A stretch of 64,000 nucleotides of DNA from Spiroplasma endosymbiont of Polydrusus cervinus (GTDB lineage: Bacteria; Bacillota_I; Bacilli_A; Mycoplasmatales; Mycoplasmataceae). Made by a program: the position numbers and the translations under genes. This document shows, piece by piece, positions 19,711-28,877 of this stretch. The notes under the pieces were generated by a model that was not told the DNA's origin, did not search any database, and saw only the letters and a program-made list of their open reading frames with translations. Location: positions 930,001 to 994,000 of the forward strand of contig NZ_OZ026469.1 of assembly GCF_964019755.1 (NCBI RefSeq), read 5' to 3'. How positions within the stretch are numbered: position 1 is the stretch's first letter; each line of letters begins with the position of its first letter.

Positions 19711-20195
19711 AAATGGGTATTGACCCATCAGGAACTGGCACTACGGCTATTGTTGCTTTTAAAGATAATATGTTATTAGATAAACAAGAATTTATAAACA
19801 AAGATTGAAAAGAACACTCTAAATTTATTATAAATTATTTGAAAAATGAAAAACCACTTGAGGAAATATTATCAAATAATAATAAACTAAAATATTTAAT
19901 TTTTATAGAAAATTGTTTATATACAAATGCCAATGGCTCAAAAGATAGAGATAATTTATTAAGACTATTAGGTTCATTAGAAATACAAGGATATATTGCT
20001 ACTGTTTCACCAAAACACACTAAATCAGTTGTTAAAAATATGGAAAATTTAAGTAAATATAATGATAGTTGTATATGAGAATTTGATAAAGATAGTAATT
20101 TAATTTATCAATATGGTAAAGGTTGAAAATATAATAATGAGAAAATAAGTAATCATTTACGAGATGCCATTATTATTGCTAATTATGAGGTTTAA
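19692..20195 (+). CDS. RuvC-like Holliday junction resolvase / RNase H-fold nuclease
   Basis: A 167-aa (or slightly shorter) protein with MGIDPSGTGTTAIVAF, the first strand and catalytic Asp of the RuvC/RNase H fold. A central FIENCLYTNA carries an acidic Glu, and the C-terminal HLRDAIIIANYEV has the Asp-Ala helix typical of phage resolvases. It would cut branched DNA during phage recombination or packaging. Starts at 19692, 19701 and 19713 are all possible; the core begins at the last. It overlaps the end of recT, supporting one recombination operon. Confidence 0.75.
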
Positions 20196-20199
20196 TATT

Positions 20200-20379
20200 A
20201 TGAAAAAATCATATAATCAAAAAACAGGAAAATATTATTCTTGTAAAATTCGAAATGTTAATATTTACTTAAATAAAAATGAAGAAAAAGTTTGAAATCA
20301 ATTATCTAACTTTGATACTTATTCGCAACGAATAGAACATCTTATTAATTTTTATATAAGTCACAACAAAGAAAAATAA
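20200..20379 (+). CDS. Small basic protein, possibly ribbon-helix-helix (59 aa)
   Basis: A 59-aa basic protein with NIYLNKNEEKVWNQLSNF then helical IEHLINFYISHN. The strand-helix-helix pattern resembles short DNA-binding regulators; this is a guess. It is the last gene of the rightward module and ends 2 bases before a shared terminator. Confidence 0.5.
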
Positions 20380-20380
20380 A

Positions 20381-20408
20381 AAATAACCTTAATTGGTTAT
20401 TTTTTTAA
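20381..20408. terminator. Shared terminator between convergent phage modules
   Basis: AAATAACC pairs with GGTTATTT around TTAATT, with a following T-run on the plus strand and an A-run in front that serves the minus strand. It separates the rightward early genes from the leftward late genes. Confidence 0.8.
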
Positions 20409-20692
20409 ATACTATTTGTTAGTTTTCTAATAGCATATTTTTGTGCTTGTTTTTTGTCGTTTACTTTAACTTGTTTTTTAACATTTTTAATTTGTCCTGT
20501 TTTAAGGACTAATTCTGTTGCATAATCAGGCCCTCGTAAATATTTTTCGTGGGCAATAACAGCCGTTCTTAATTCTCTAATTTCTGCTTTATATTTTTTA
20601 ACTTTTTTAGCAGATAATCCAAGAATGCCAAGACTACCCACCCCCCCTGCGCCAGCTAACACAAGTAAAGCAATCATTAATGTTTCATTCAT
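20405..20692 (-). CDS. Small membrane protein, possibly holin-like
   Basis: I start at 20692, preceded by GGAAG, giving 95 aa; a longer frame exists but lacks an RBS. One hydrophobic, Gly-rich segment (IALLVLAGAGGVGSLGILGL, residues 6-25) is followed by a basic helical tail. A single-span small protein at the end of a late module fits a holin or virion membrane protein. Neither is proven. Confidence 0.55.
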   Translation of the reverse strand: MNETLMIALLVLAGAGGVGSLGILGLSAKKVKKYKAEIRELRTAVIAHEKYLRGPDYATELVLKTGQIKNVKKQVKVNDKKQAQKYAIRKLTNSI

Positions 20693-20847
20693 TTTTTTGC
20701 TTCCTTTCTTATCCTTACTCAAACAGTGGCCATCCATTCTTTCAGAACAAAATAATTTATAAATTAAGCTATATAACCACCCAAAAATATCTACCACCCC
20801 TATATATAGTCTATTTTAATAAAATTTAATTATTAGTTTCATAATTA

Positions 20848-21480
20848 TTATTTATATTTATTTTTATCGTTATTTTCTTCTTGTTTTTGTTTTTTAATAT
20901 TTTCATCTTGTATATTTTTAAATATTTCTTCTGTTATACCATCTAAATTATTTCATTGTTTTGCTATTCTTGGTTGAATAACGCGCGGATTAATCCGACA
21001 ATCTAAGCAATATCTTAAATGGTCTTTTTTTCATTTTGATTTATCAATTAAAATAATAATTAAAGAAATTATTAAAGTAATTAAAGGTAAAATTGTAAAT
21101 AATAATCCCATTTTAGATAATTTTAATCGTGGAATATCAATTTTCATATCTACTTTCGGTTTACTACTAGCAACAAATATACCCTGAATTCCATGGATAA
21201 ATAAAGGTGTTAATAAAATAGCGATGCCATTACCTCAATATTGACCATAATTGTATCAATCAATTTTTCCTTTAATTGCATCAATCATTCCATATTCTAA
21301 CCAACAATTTAATGCTAAAAATATTAATGTATAAAAACTAACTACTCAACTACGAATTTTATATTTTCTTTCTCATTCTCTAATATCTTTATGAGTTCAA
21401 TTATAAGTTGGAATAGGATCTTTTTTAAATCAATTTCAAGGTAATACACCCTTTAATCAAGTTTTTTTATCTTGTTTCAC
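20848..21480 (-). CDS. Phage-region membrane protein (210 aa)
   Basis: GTG start at 21480 after AGAAAGGAA. Three hydrophobic segments are visible (around VVSFYTLIFLALNCWLEY, GIAILLTPLFIHGIQGIFV and LLFTILPLITLIISLIIIL), then C-x2-C (YCLDCRIN) and a long Lys/Glu tail ending NDKNKYK. Its placement between the fibre-like and holin-like genes suggests a lysis or virion membrane role. I do not recognise the family. Confidence 0.6.
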
Positions 21481-21495
21481 TAATTAAATTCCTTT

Positions 21496-22704
21496 CTAAC
21501 TTACTTTTTTTCTTTGAATATATAATGCTTGCATTTTTGCAGGTGTTCCGTATTGATTTTTATATGATATAACTCTTCCTTGCGAAAATGATACATAAAA
21601 ATATAATCCATCATTTGTTTCAATTGGAGCTTTAACCGAAAATGGAAATTTAGGATGTGTTGTAACCATACCACCATATCCACCAGTTGGATTATTTTCA
21701 TTATTTTGAACAAAAACTTGATAACTATAATTATCTTTATCATAGTTTTTAATGTCATAATAATGACTACTATCTGATATAAAATCACTAGTATTCACAA
21801 CTTCTCAATCATTATCAGTATTAATAGATATATCACCATTATCTAATAATGAATTCCCATTAATAGTTTTAATATTTGTTCCACTTATTAATTTATCTTA
21901 TTTAACATCTGATACCATTAATTGTTGTTGGTCATTTTTAATAATAGTTTTATTATCAATTGATGTTTCTACACTTGAACATTGTTTTGCTTTTCATACA
22001 TTATTTTCATAATAAATCGTATCATTATCAAACGGAACAACAAGTTTAATATATTCATTATAATCAATTTTACTATAATCAATAATTGTTGGATGAGTAA
22101 TATTAATAGTGTTATCAGTTTGCACTCTTTCTTTTAAATAAAATAATAAACTGTCATAAAATGTTTTTTTAGTAATATATTTATATTCTTCTTCTCAAGA
22201 ATGAGCATAATTCCCTAAATGATAATTATATGGTCTATCAACCGTTTTACTAGATATAATATCAATTATTTCACCAGCTAATTTTAAAGCATTTTTAACA
22301 TCTCTAGTAATATTTTCATTTGCTTCGGGGTCATTAGTTTGTGAATAAGCAACTCCACCTTGTGAAAAAGATGCACTACCAGTTAAATCATTAACACCTT
22401 TTGGTAAATATCAATTCATAACTGCTAATAAACAAGCAGATTGAATATAACTTAATCATTTATCATATTCAATTAAACCAGTATTATCTTTTTTCACTCA
22501 GGGAAATAAATCTTTTTTATTAATCTTATCTGAAATTGTGCCACCTGATAATCTATCCATTCATAAACTAGTTTTTAAAATAGCATTATAAATTAAATTA
22601 TCATTATAAGCAGATTGCTTACGGTCATTAATAGGTTGTCAAAGGTTACTTTCTTTAACATCTTCAACTGTTATAAATAACAAATTACTTAAATTATTTT
22701 CCAT
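21496..22704 (-). pseudogene. Phage structural/fibre-like protein with an in-frame stop
   Basis: ATG at 22704 after AAGGGGTG opens a 402-codon frame interrupted once, by TAA at 21898-21900 (codon 269). The first 268 residues include a head-connector-like N-terminus and ASFSQGGVAYSQTNDPEANE. Just after the stop comes SGTNIKTINGNSLLDNGDIS, a motif common in phage tail-fibre and baseplate proteins. Either a nonsense mutation truncates it or the second part is re-initiated at 21798. The product would be a virion protein. Confidence 0.65.
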
Positions 22705-22834
22705 ATAAAACACCCCTTAATTGATTTCGATATTTATTTCTTAAATTAGATAGTTTATAACTATTAACTTTTCTTTGTACTTTTTTAATTTTTTTAATAG
22801 TTTGATTAGTTTTATAAAACATACTTGACCGCAT
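22694..22834 (-). pseudogene. 3' remnant of a phage gene (46 codons)
   Basis: The peptide MRSSMFYKTNQTIKKIKKV... ends overlapping the ATG of the next gene, as expected in a phage operon. The frame stays open upstream (KFSPNDFF) to about 22855, where phage sequence ends. It is probably the C-terminal tail of a larger virion gene lost when the neighbouring element arrived. Confidence 0.5.
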
Positions 22835-22876
22835 AAAGAAATCGTTTGGTGAGAATTTTAAAAAAACTACTAAGAA

Positions 22877-22906
22877 AAAGACTGAGATAAAATAAGTCTT
22901 TTTTAA
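22877..22906. terminator. Terminator-like hairpin at the phage/ICE border
   Basis: AAAGACT pairs with AGTCTTT followed by TTTTAATT. It lies at the junction between the leftward phage genes and the rightward plasmid-like region and would insulate the RNA that follows. Confidence 0.55.
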
Positions 22907-23155
22907 TTAGGTTAAAATTGTCGTTAACCTTGCTTAGTTTAAAAAAATAATAGCAAAACCAACCGAATAAAACTCTCCTACTTGGAATGTCGTTAAACCA
23001 AGCAAGCGAGGATAAACAATATAGGGGTGGCCGTACCGCTACGACATAATGGAGGCAATTCTTTTAGGCAATATAAAAGAGTTATCGTGGTTTGGGGATA
23101 AATCTTTAACCTGCAATGGTCAAATGGTAAGTGTTCCACAATAAAAAAATTTAGA
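22907..23155 (+). ncRNA. Candidate structured RNA before the gene at 23186
   Basis: No ORF fits, and GC is locally raised. Visible pairings include GGTTAA/TTAACC (22913-22933), CTTGG/CCAAG around AATGTCGTTAAA (22983-23004), and AATTCTTTTA with TAAAAGAGTT around GGCAATA (23056-23081). The motif GTCGTTAAACC echoes GTCGTTAACC earlier in the element. It ends about 30 bases before a strong RBS, so it may be a leader or an independent RNA. Confidence 0.5.
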
Positions 23156-23185
23156 AATCTTACTATTTATAAGGAGGTTTTGAAA

Positions 23186-23488
23186 GTGTCTTTAAAAGAA
23201 CTCTGTTGAAAAGAGTTAAAAATTAAATTAGCAAATAAGACAATATCAATTAATAAATGTCAGTGTTATATCAATGAGTACTTTACAAAATTAACCAAAA
23301 ATAGAAAAGGTGGTTGATATTGTAAAAAATATGCTCGGCATTGTTTAGCAAGGTTAGAATTTATTAATAAACAAAAAATAAATGCTAAACTTTGATTTTT
23401 AACTTTGCAATGCCAAAATAATCATCAAATTATTAAAAAATTAATTTTTGAACAAAATAAATGGAAAATTATTAATATCAAAAATTAG
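23186..23488 (+). CDS. Unknown Cys-rich basic protein (100 aa)
   Basis: GTG start after AAGGAGG at 23171-23177. The basic product has Cys/His clusters (NKCQCYINEYF, WYCKKYARHCLARLEF, LQCQNNH), so metal or nucleic-acid binding is plausible. It lies between two candidate structured RNAs. It has no recognised relatives. Confidence 0.6.
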
Positions 23489-23511
23489 GAAATATATATA
23501 GATGTAAGAAA

Positions 23512-23758
23512 TTTCACAAAGTGGTCAAGCTGGAACACTAAAAAATAAACGAAGTGGGAGGATATCTGATAAGGTTAATCAACTAATTAAATTATTACTA
23601 CACGGGGCAGAAGAGTAGTCGCAAGTGATTAACCAAACCAATGCCTAAGGGAAACTCTACCTAAATGAGAAAAAGCAATAAAGTTATTTAACAAATAACT
23701 AATGATAAACAAAAAGAAAAGAGAGAGAGTAAGACAATTGTTTACTCTCTATTTTTAT
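23512..23758 (+). ncRNA. Conserved structured RNA, copy A, with intrinsic terminator
   Basis: A stretch of about 190 bases without an ORF is repeated at 47400-47620 on the other strand with a handful of changes. GGTTAATCA (23573-23581) pairs with TGATTAACC (23628-23636) around an inner ACTAC/GTAGT stem, and AGTTATTT/AAATAACT forms a later hairpin. It ends in an AGAGAGTAA/TTACTCTCT stem plus ATTTTTAT (23722-23758), a good intrinsic terminator. This points to a discrete transcript or an attenuated leader. The family is unknown to me. Confidence 0.65.
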
Positions 23759-23793
23759 ATAACAAAAAAATAAATGAGGAAAGGAAAATATAT

Positions 23794-23946
23794 ATGCTCG
23801 AAAATAATATCAAAAATACAATTAGTGATTTAATTAACGAAATTAAAACAACAACAGAAAACAATTTAAGCAATTTAGAACAAATTATGGAAGCTTTAAT
23901 TGACAAAGTTAACAATATTGAAAATATCTTAAATCAAATAAGATAA
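23794..23946 (+). CDS. Small helical protein (50 aa)
   Basis: ATG after AGGAAAGGAAA. The 50-aa peptide is a continuous amphipathic helix (SDLINEIKTTTENNLSNLEQ) with heptad-like Leu/Ile spacing, suggesting a short coiled coil. A strong terminator follows directly, so it is the end of its transcript. Its function is unknown. Confidence 0.55.
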   Translation: MLENNIKNTISDLINEIKTTTENNLSNLEQIMEALIDKVNNIENILNQIR

Positions 23947-23952
23947 AAAAAT

Positions 23953-23993
23953 TAAACCAACTATTTATTAAAATTAGTTGGTTTTTTATTTTT
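23953..23993 (+). terminator. Intrinsic terminator
   Basis: AAACCAACTA pairs with TAGTTGGTTT around an AT loop and is followed by a T-run. Confidence 0.85.
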
Positions 23994-24024
23994 GATAAAT
24001 AAAAAATAAAGGAGATGAAAAAGT

Positions 24025-24141
24025 ATGTCTGAAAATACTTTTATTAAATGCAAAAAATGTGGAACACCAAATCAGTTTCACAAAGTTAACCATCGTGAAA
24101 AAACAGAATGATTTGAAGATGTTTATTATACTGAATATTAA
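24025..24141 (+). CDS. Small zinc-knuckle-like protein (38 aa)
   Basis: ATG after AAGGAGATGAAAAAGT. The peptide contains IKCKKCGTPNQFHKVNH, a C-x2-C followed by two His, a possible zinc site. It is too short for family assignment. Confidence 0.5.
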
Positions 24142-24207
24142 AATTTTATTTTTTTAAACTTAATATTTTATAAAATAGACGACGATTGTAAAGATTTATG
24201 ATACAGT

Positions 24208-24239
24208 AATAATTATTTTTTTTCAAAAAATAATTATAT
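24208..24239 (+). terminator. AT hairpin before the zinc-ribbon gene
   Basis: TAATTATTTTTT pairs with AAAAAATAATTA around TTC. It lies upstream of the RBS of the next gene and may separate transcripts. It has no G-C pairs, so it is weak. Confidence 0.4.
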
Positions 24240-24260
24240 TGGAAATGAGGGTTTCAAATA

Positions 24261-24581
24261 ATGAATATAACAGAATCAATTAAATTTGATAAAATTAAAG
24301 AAGAAAATGAAAAACTTAAAAAAGAACTTGTTGAAAAAGATAAACAAATTAAAAATTTAGAAAAAGAATGAGAAATTCTTGTATGTGATAAATATGAATT
24401 ACAACAAACACAATTATATAAAGAAAATTTTACAGTATATAAATATTGTATTAATTGTAGAGGTGAAGAATTTCCTTTTGACAATAAGTGTCGAACTTGT
24501 GGATGAGAAAGAATAATTAATTTAAAAGATAATTCATTATATGACAGATTACCTAGTAAGAAGGATAAAACATGTATTTAG
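24261..24581 (+). CDS. Coiled-coil zinc-ribbon protein (106 aa)
   Basis: ATG at 24261. Residues 5-45 form a charged coiled coil (KIKEENEKLKKELVEKDKQI). The C-terminal half holds YCINCRGEEFPFDNKCRTCGW, a C-x2-C...C-x2-C zinc ribbon. The set suggests a small nucleic-acid or protein-binding factor of the plasmid. It overlaps the next (broken) gene by 10 bases. Confidence 0.65.
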
Positions 24582-24933
24582 TTATAAAAGATTCAGATAA
24601 TATAAAAGATCATTATAAAATAACGGATTTAATTTCAAAAAATACCGATCATTAAGAAAAAGAAAACTTTTGATATAAATTTAGTTTAGAACAATATTGA
24701 ACGGAATATTGTTGATCAAGCGGAATGATAGATAATATAAAAGATATTGATGAATATTTAATAAAAAAGTTTAAAGAATTACAAGAAAAATCGTGAAATG
24801 AAATTATAGAAAATTATGTTGAAGATAAATTTGGTTATATAGTGGTAAATCATTTATCTGATATTAATTGAAAAAAGATCCAGACAAAAATATAGAACCA
24901 GTTCGTTATGAAGCGGTTCTATGGTTTAATTAA
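24572..24933 (+). pseudogene. Unknown acidic gene, broken by a stop and a frameshift
   Basis: ATG 24572 overlaps the previous gene. TAA at 24653-24655 interrupts codon 28, then the same frame continues (EKENFWYKFSLEQYWTEYCW) until about 24872. There a one-base shift is needed to read KKDPDKNIEPVRYEAVLWFN and TAA at 24931. The coherent composition on both sides of each lesion supports one original gene of about 120 aa. The function is unknown. Confidence 0.6.
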
Positions 24934-25156
24934 TTATTTATTTTTAAACTACTATTGGATATTAATTTTAGGAAAAATAAAATTAAAAGCAAAAAAGCGA
25001 GGTGATTATCATAAAAAAGATTATTCAAAACCAAAAGCAAAATTAAATGGAAATATAATTATTGACTGTATTAGATGTGAACAAGAGTTCGCTATTTTAA
25101 ATTCAGAATGATTAACGCTTAATAAATTCTATAAATGCCAAAAATGTAAAAAATAA
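24908..25156 (+). CDS. Small membrane-anchored zinc-ribbon protein (82 aa, start uncertain)
   Basis: The frame contains a hydrophobic N-terminal helix (YLFLNYYWILILGKI), a basic linker, and a C-terminal ribbon IDCIRCEQEF...KFYKCQKCKK (C-x2-C twice). The ATG at 24908 lies inside the end of the previous gene and has no clear RBS, so the true start may be downstream. Its function is unknown. Confidence 0.5.
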
Positions 25157-25171
25157 AGTGAGGTATTAAAT

Positions 25172-25639
25172 ATGATAAAAAAAATTTATTTAAACCAAAA
25201 TATAATTTCACAAGAAATAAATAATAAAACACACATTTTAATAAACAAACAAAAAGATTGCGTTGTTTTAGATAAAAATTGTTTAGGTTTATCAAGTTAT
25301 CAAAATTATTTTAGTTTAGAAATTGATGAAAATAAAAATTATATGGTTCATAGTAGGGTTAATAATAAAAATGGTAATATTGTGGGAAAAAATTTAATTT
25401 TATATTTTGAAAAATTAAAACAAGAAAATGAAAAACAGTTTAATTTACAAAGCAAAAATTATGCTAATAATGATTTACTAAATGAATATAACAATCATTA
25501 TGATAACAAAACAACACAACAAAAATTAACATCAGAACAATTAAAACAATTACTAGAAGATTTAGAAAATATTGATAACCCCAATTATTGAGATAATGGT
25601 TTTTATTTAGGATACAACAAATATGAAAAAAATAATTAG
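25172..25639 (+). CDS. Unknown cytosolic protein (155 aa)
   Basis: ATG after AGTGAGGT. A beta-rich N-terminal half is followed by a helical C-terminus (LTSEQLKQLLEDLENIDNPN). TGA at 25589 is Trp. It overlaps the start of the lipoprotein gene at 25623, so they are co-transcribed. I do not recognise the family. Confidence 0.6.
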
Positions 25640-26159
25640 TTTGTTATCAATATTTTTGTTATCGTGTACAAACACGGTGAATTTGATTAGTTGTGGTAAT
25701 ATTGCAAATAACAACAAACCATACTTACCACCAACAAAACCGAATAAACCAATAATAAAAGATGTTTTTTACTATGAAAAATTAAAACAAGAAATTACAG
25801 CAGAAACCAAAGAATATGATGAAATAATTAAAGAATTTGAAAATAGTAAAAATGATTATGAAAACGAAACAGATTATCAAACAGAACTAAAACAAACACA
25901 AGCATAAAAATTTATTAAAATGTCTGAACTAAATAATTGTGAATATCAAATTTTACTATGTCAAAAAGAAAACAAATTTACTGAGGAACAAAAACAACAA
26001 GCAATTAAGTTGTTAGAAAACCAAATTAACAACTTAAATAGTGCTTTAAATTTACTAAACGAAATTAAAAATAGTGATTTTGATCAGAAAGATTTAGAAA
26101 AAATTCAAACAAAGTTTAAAAATACAAAAATTATTTTAGATGAAATTAAAAACAATTAA
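25623..26159 (+). pseudogene. Lipoprotein gene with an in-frame stop
   Basis: ATG 25623 opens a signal peptide with lipobox (LLSCTNTVNLISCGN), a Pro/Lys-rich linker and a helical region ending at TAA 25905-25907. The same frame continues after the stop (KFIKMSELNNCEYQILLCQ) for 80 codons of coiled coil to 26159. Either one lipoprotein of about 178 aa carries a nonsense codon, or the second half is translated from ATG 25920. There is no RBS for the latter, so I favour a lesion. Confidence 0.65.
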
Positions 26160-26176
26160 GAAAGGAATGATTTAAT

Positions 26177-26422
26177 GTGAAAAAATATAAAATTAATAAA
26201 TTAAGATTATTTTTTAGTTGCATATCAATTATAATGTGTGTTTTAATGACCACAGTTTTAATTTTATGTAGAGAATGATATTCAAGTGAAAACTTATTAA
26301 TTTTTTCAATATATATTTGTTTCTGTTGTTATAATTCTGCTTTTGTTGGTTTGTTTATAGTATTTACTTTGAGTGAAATTTCAGAATTTATAGACAACAA
26401 AAAAATAAAACAAGATAAGTAA
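26177..26422 (+). CDS. Small membrane protein with two TM helices (81 aa)
   Basis: GTG start after AAAGGAATG; an overlapping ATG at 26175 gives a quick stop. Two long hydrophobic helices (about residues 11-33 and 40-65) surround a short loop with EWYSSEN. A Lys tail follows. The function is unknown; such small membrane proteins are frequent in this element. Confidence 0.55.
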
Positions 26423-26427
26423 TTACT

Positions 26428-26851
26428 TTATTTCAAAAAATTTAAATAGTTAGTTATAATTTTATCTATTTTATTTAAAAAATAATGATTTTCAATATTA
26501 ATTTCATATTCTATACATTGATTTTTTATTTTATTTTTTAATTCTATATACATATCTAAATGTTTAATAGTTAATATTTTATGATTATTTAATATTCAAA
26601 ATTTATTAGCAATTATTATTCCAAAATTACTCTTTACTATAAACCAACAATATATTGAAAAAAAATGGAATTCCTATTGAAATAGTATATAATAATCAAT
26701 TTTGATTTTCTAATTTAATTAAAAAATTTGAAATTAATAATAATAAAGAAAATAAGATAGAAAACAAAGGCACAGCAATAATAATAAAACTCGAAAATAT
26801 GAAAATACAATATAAAATTCAAACAAACAAATGCTTAGTACTTTTTTTCAT
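26428..26851 (-). pseudogene. Unknown membrane protein, frameshifted
   Basis: On the minus strand ATG 26851 (RBS GGGG) begins two or three hydrophobic helices (HLFVWILYCIFIFSSFIIIA). Near a run of eight Ts about 26670 the frame is lost and resumes one frame over as NFGIIIANKFWILNNHKIL, then a helical tail to TAA at 26428. It is the only leftward gene in this part. The shift in a homopolymer may be decay or a read error. Confidence 0.5.
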
Positions 26852-26942
26852 TTTTACCCCATTAATTTGATTTTAATAAAATACTAAAATATAAATCTAA
26901 ATAAATTATATATAAATTTTAAAAGAAAGGAATAAATTTAAT

Positions 26943-27247
26943 GTGAAAAAATTTTTTAAAAAAGGAGGAAAAAATGATATTTTTAAAATTTGTTTAACGA
27001 GTTTATTGATAACAATAACAACAACATTTTTGTTTTTTATTTTAAAATATGGCCATCATCTAGTTTTAAGTATAACGAATGAGGAATACAGATTGCTTTT
27101 TTCCGTTTAATTATATACATTATCCTTGTTGTTGTGGATATTCTTTTTATTGGAAAAATAATATTTGATTTGTTATTTTGTATTTGAGAACTAATTGAAA
27201 ATAAAAAACAAAACAAAAATAATAAAAATAACACAAAAACAAGATAA
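26943..27247 (+). pseudogene. Small membrane protein, frameshifted
   Basis: GTG start after AAAGGAATAAATTTAAT. The first helix (ICLTSLLITITTTFLFFIL) is followed by loss of frame near 27045; one frame over it reads WPSSSFKYNEWGIQIAFF, a second helix (LIIYIILVVVDILFIG) and an Asn/Lys tail ending at 27247. It is probably one small two-helix protein of about 100 aa. Confidence 0.5.
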
Positions 27248-27268
27248 CTAATATCTTGTTTTTTTAGA
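27234..27268 (+). terminator. Intrinsic terminator
   Basis: AACAAGATA pairs with TATCTTGTT around a short loop, followed by seven Ts. It includes the stop codon of the preceding frame. Confidence 0.75.
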
Positions 27269-27281
27269 AAGAGGTGCAGAA

Positions 27282-27431
27282 ATGATAAATTGTCCGTTGT
27301 GTAAATATGTCCATCATATTTATAATGAAAACAATACCCAAATATTATTTTTTTGTTCTTATAGGCATCCCAATCCATGAATCATTTTAGATAAAAGAAA
27401 AATTAGAAGAACGATGGTTTGTTATGCTTAA
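27282..27431 (+). CDS. Small Cys-rich protein upstream of the methyltransferase (49 aa)
   Basis: ATG after AAAGAGGTGCAG. MINCPLCKYVHH holds a C-x2-C pair and FFCSYRHPNPW a Cys/His pair, so it may be a zinc ribbon. Its end overlaps the methyltransferase start by 8 bases, implying coupling. Confidence 0.5.
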
Positions 27432-28683
27432 AATAATTGAATTATTTGCTGGGATTGGAAGTCAAAGAAAAGCTTTAGAAAAGATTGGAATTAACCACAA
27501 AGTAATTGCATTTTGTGATAACGATAAATACGCTGAAAAATCATATCGAGCAATATTTAATGATTATGACACACAAAATTTAGGAGATATTACTAAACTA
27601 GAAACTTTACCGTATGCTGATTTAATAACTTGATCATTTCCATGCCAAGACATATCAAATGCCAATAATAATGGGCGAGGATTAAATGGCAAGCGAAGTG
27701 GTTTAGCTTACAAGGTTGTTGATTTAATAAAAACAATGCCAACTAAACCAAAATATCTTTTAATGGAAAATGTACCAAATTTATTAAATAAAAAGTTTTT
27801 TGTCGGATTTCAAAATCTTCAAAATCAACTTGGTGAATTAGGATATTATAACCAATATTTTACAATGAATGCCAAAGATTATGGAGTTCCCCAAAATCGG
27901 AAAAGATTGTTTATGATTTCAACATTAAAGCAAGATTTTACATTTCAATATCCCCAACCTTGTAATTTAAAATTTTTGGTAAAAGATATTTTAGAAAATA
28001 ATGTAAATGAAAAATATTTTATTAGACAAGAATCAATGAAAAAAGCAATTGAAAACAATAAACTTAAAATTATTGAACAATGTGCTTATACAATTACAAC
28101 AAAACAAATGCGATGAGGAAACGCTGGAATTATTGCAATTCCCAATGATATAAAATTTAATGCTCGTGGCAAAATGGAAATAGACTTTAATTCTTATCAA
28201 CAAGAAAGTAGAGTATATGATGCTAGTAATGAAAATACATATCTAGATACATTAACTACAAATTCAAAATCAGCAAAAATTGCAACTCCAATTAAAAATT
28301 ATAGAAATTTTATTGTTTTACCACGAGCAAAAGATGGTTTACTAGTTAATGGTTCATATAATCGGTTTTGAAAAACAGAAAATAACTATATGGGAACAAT
28401 CGCAGCAAGTAATATCAATAAAATCATCGTTGATAAACATAAATTACAACAACAAGATAGTAGTAAAATACTATCTTTTTTAATTAATGAAAAAGAATAT
28501 TTTTTGCGAGTATTAACTCCAAAAGAATGTTGATTATTAATGGGATTTAGTAATAAAGACTTTGATAAAGCAAGCAAAGTTGTTTCAGAAACCCAACTTT
28601 ATAAACAAGCTGGCAATAGTATTGTTGTGGATGTGCTAGAAAGAATTTTTACAGCAATGTTTCAAATAGAAAGGAAAAATTAA
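27424..28683 (+). CDS. DNA (cytosine-5) methyltransferase
   Basis: A 419-aa C5 methyltransferase using S-adenosylmethionine. Motif I is ELFAGIGSQRKALE, motif IV SFPCQDISNANNNG with the catalytic Cys near residue 75, motif VI LMENV near 114, motif VIII QNRKRLF and motif X QAGNSIVVDV at the C-terminus. The region between VIII and X, about 230 residues, is the target-recognition domain; the site cannot be read from sequence. No restriction endonuclease is next to it, so it looks like an orphan enzyme that may shield the mobile element or regulate it. Confidence 0.93.
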
Positions 28684-28685
28684 AG

Positions 28686-28877
28686 ATGCAAAATAAGAGA
28701 AAAGTTTGATGAAAATGGATTTTATATCCTTTGACAATTATAATCGGAATTTTGTTGCTAGTAATTTCCCCTATTTTGTTTTTAATTTCCCTTGGAATTG
28801 ATTGTGATCTGATATTAGGTGATTTATTATTGCGTTTATTTTTTCTACCTTTCGAAAGGAAAGACAAAAATGGCTAA
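28686..28877 (+). CDS. Small membrane protein (63 aa)
   Basis: ATG 2 bases after the methyltransferase stop, with RBS AAGGAAAAATTAAAG. There are two hydrophobic helices (YPLTIIIGILLLVISPILF and beyond) between basic ends. The next gene starts inside it. It begins the run of small membrane proteins that leads to the VirB2/VirB6-like genes. Confidence 0.6.

Noticed and set aside
23512-23758. RNase P RNA, tmRNA or tracrRNA identity for the duplicated RNA
   Set aside because: GGGAAACTC superficially recalls the RNase P core, but the conserved GAGGAAAGTCC and ACAGAAA segments are absent; there is no tag ORF and no Cas gene.
22870-23760. Group I or group II intron or retron
   Set aside because: No domain V-like hairpin, no conserved intron core and no reverse transcriptase are present.
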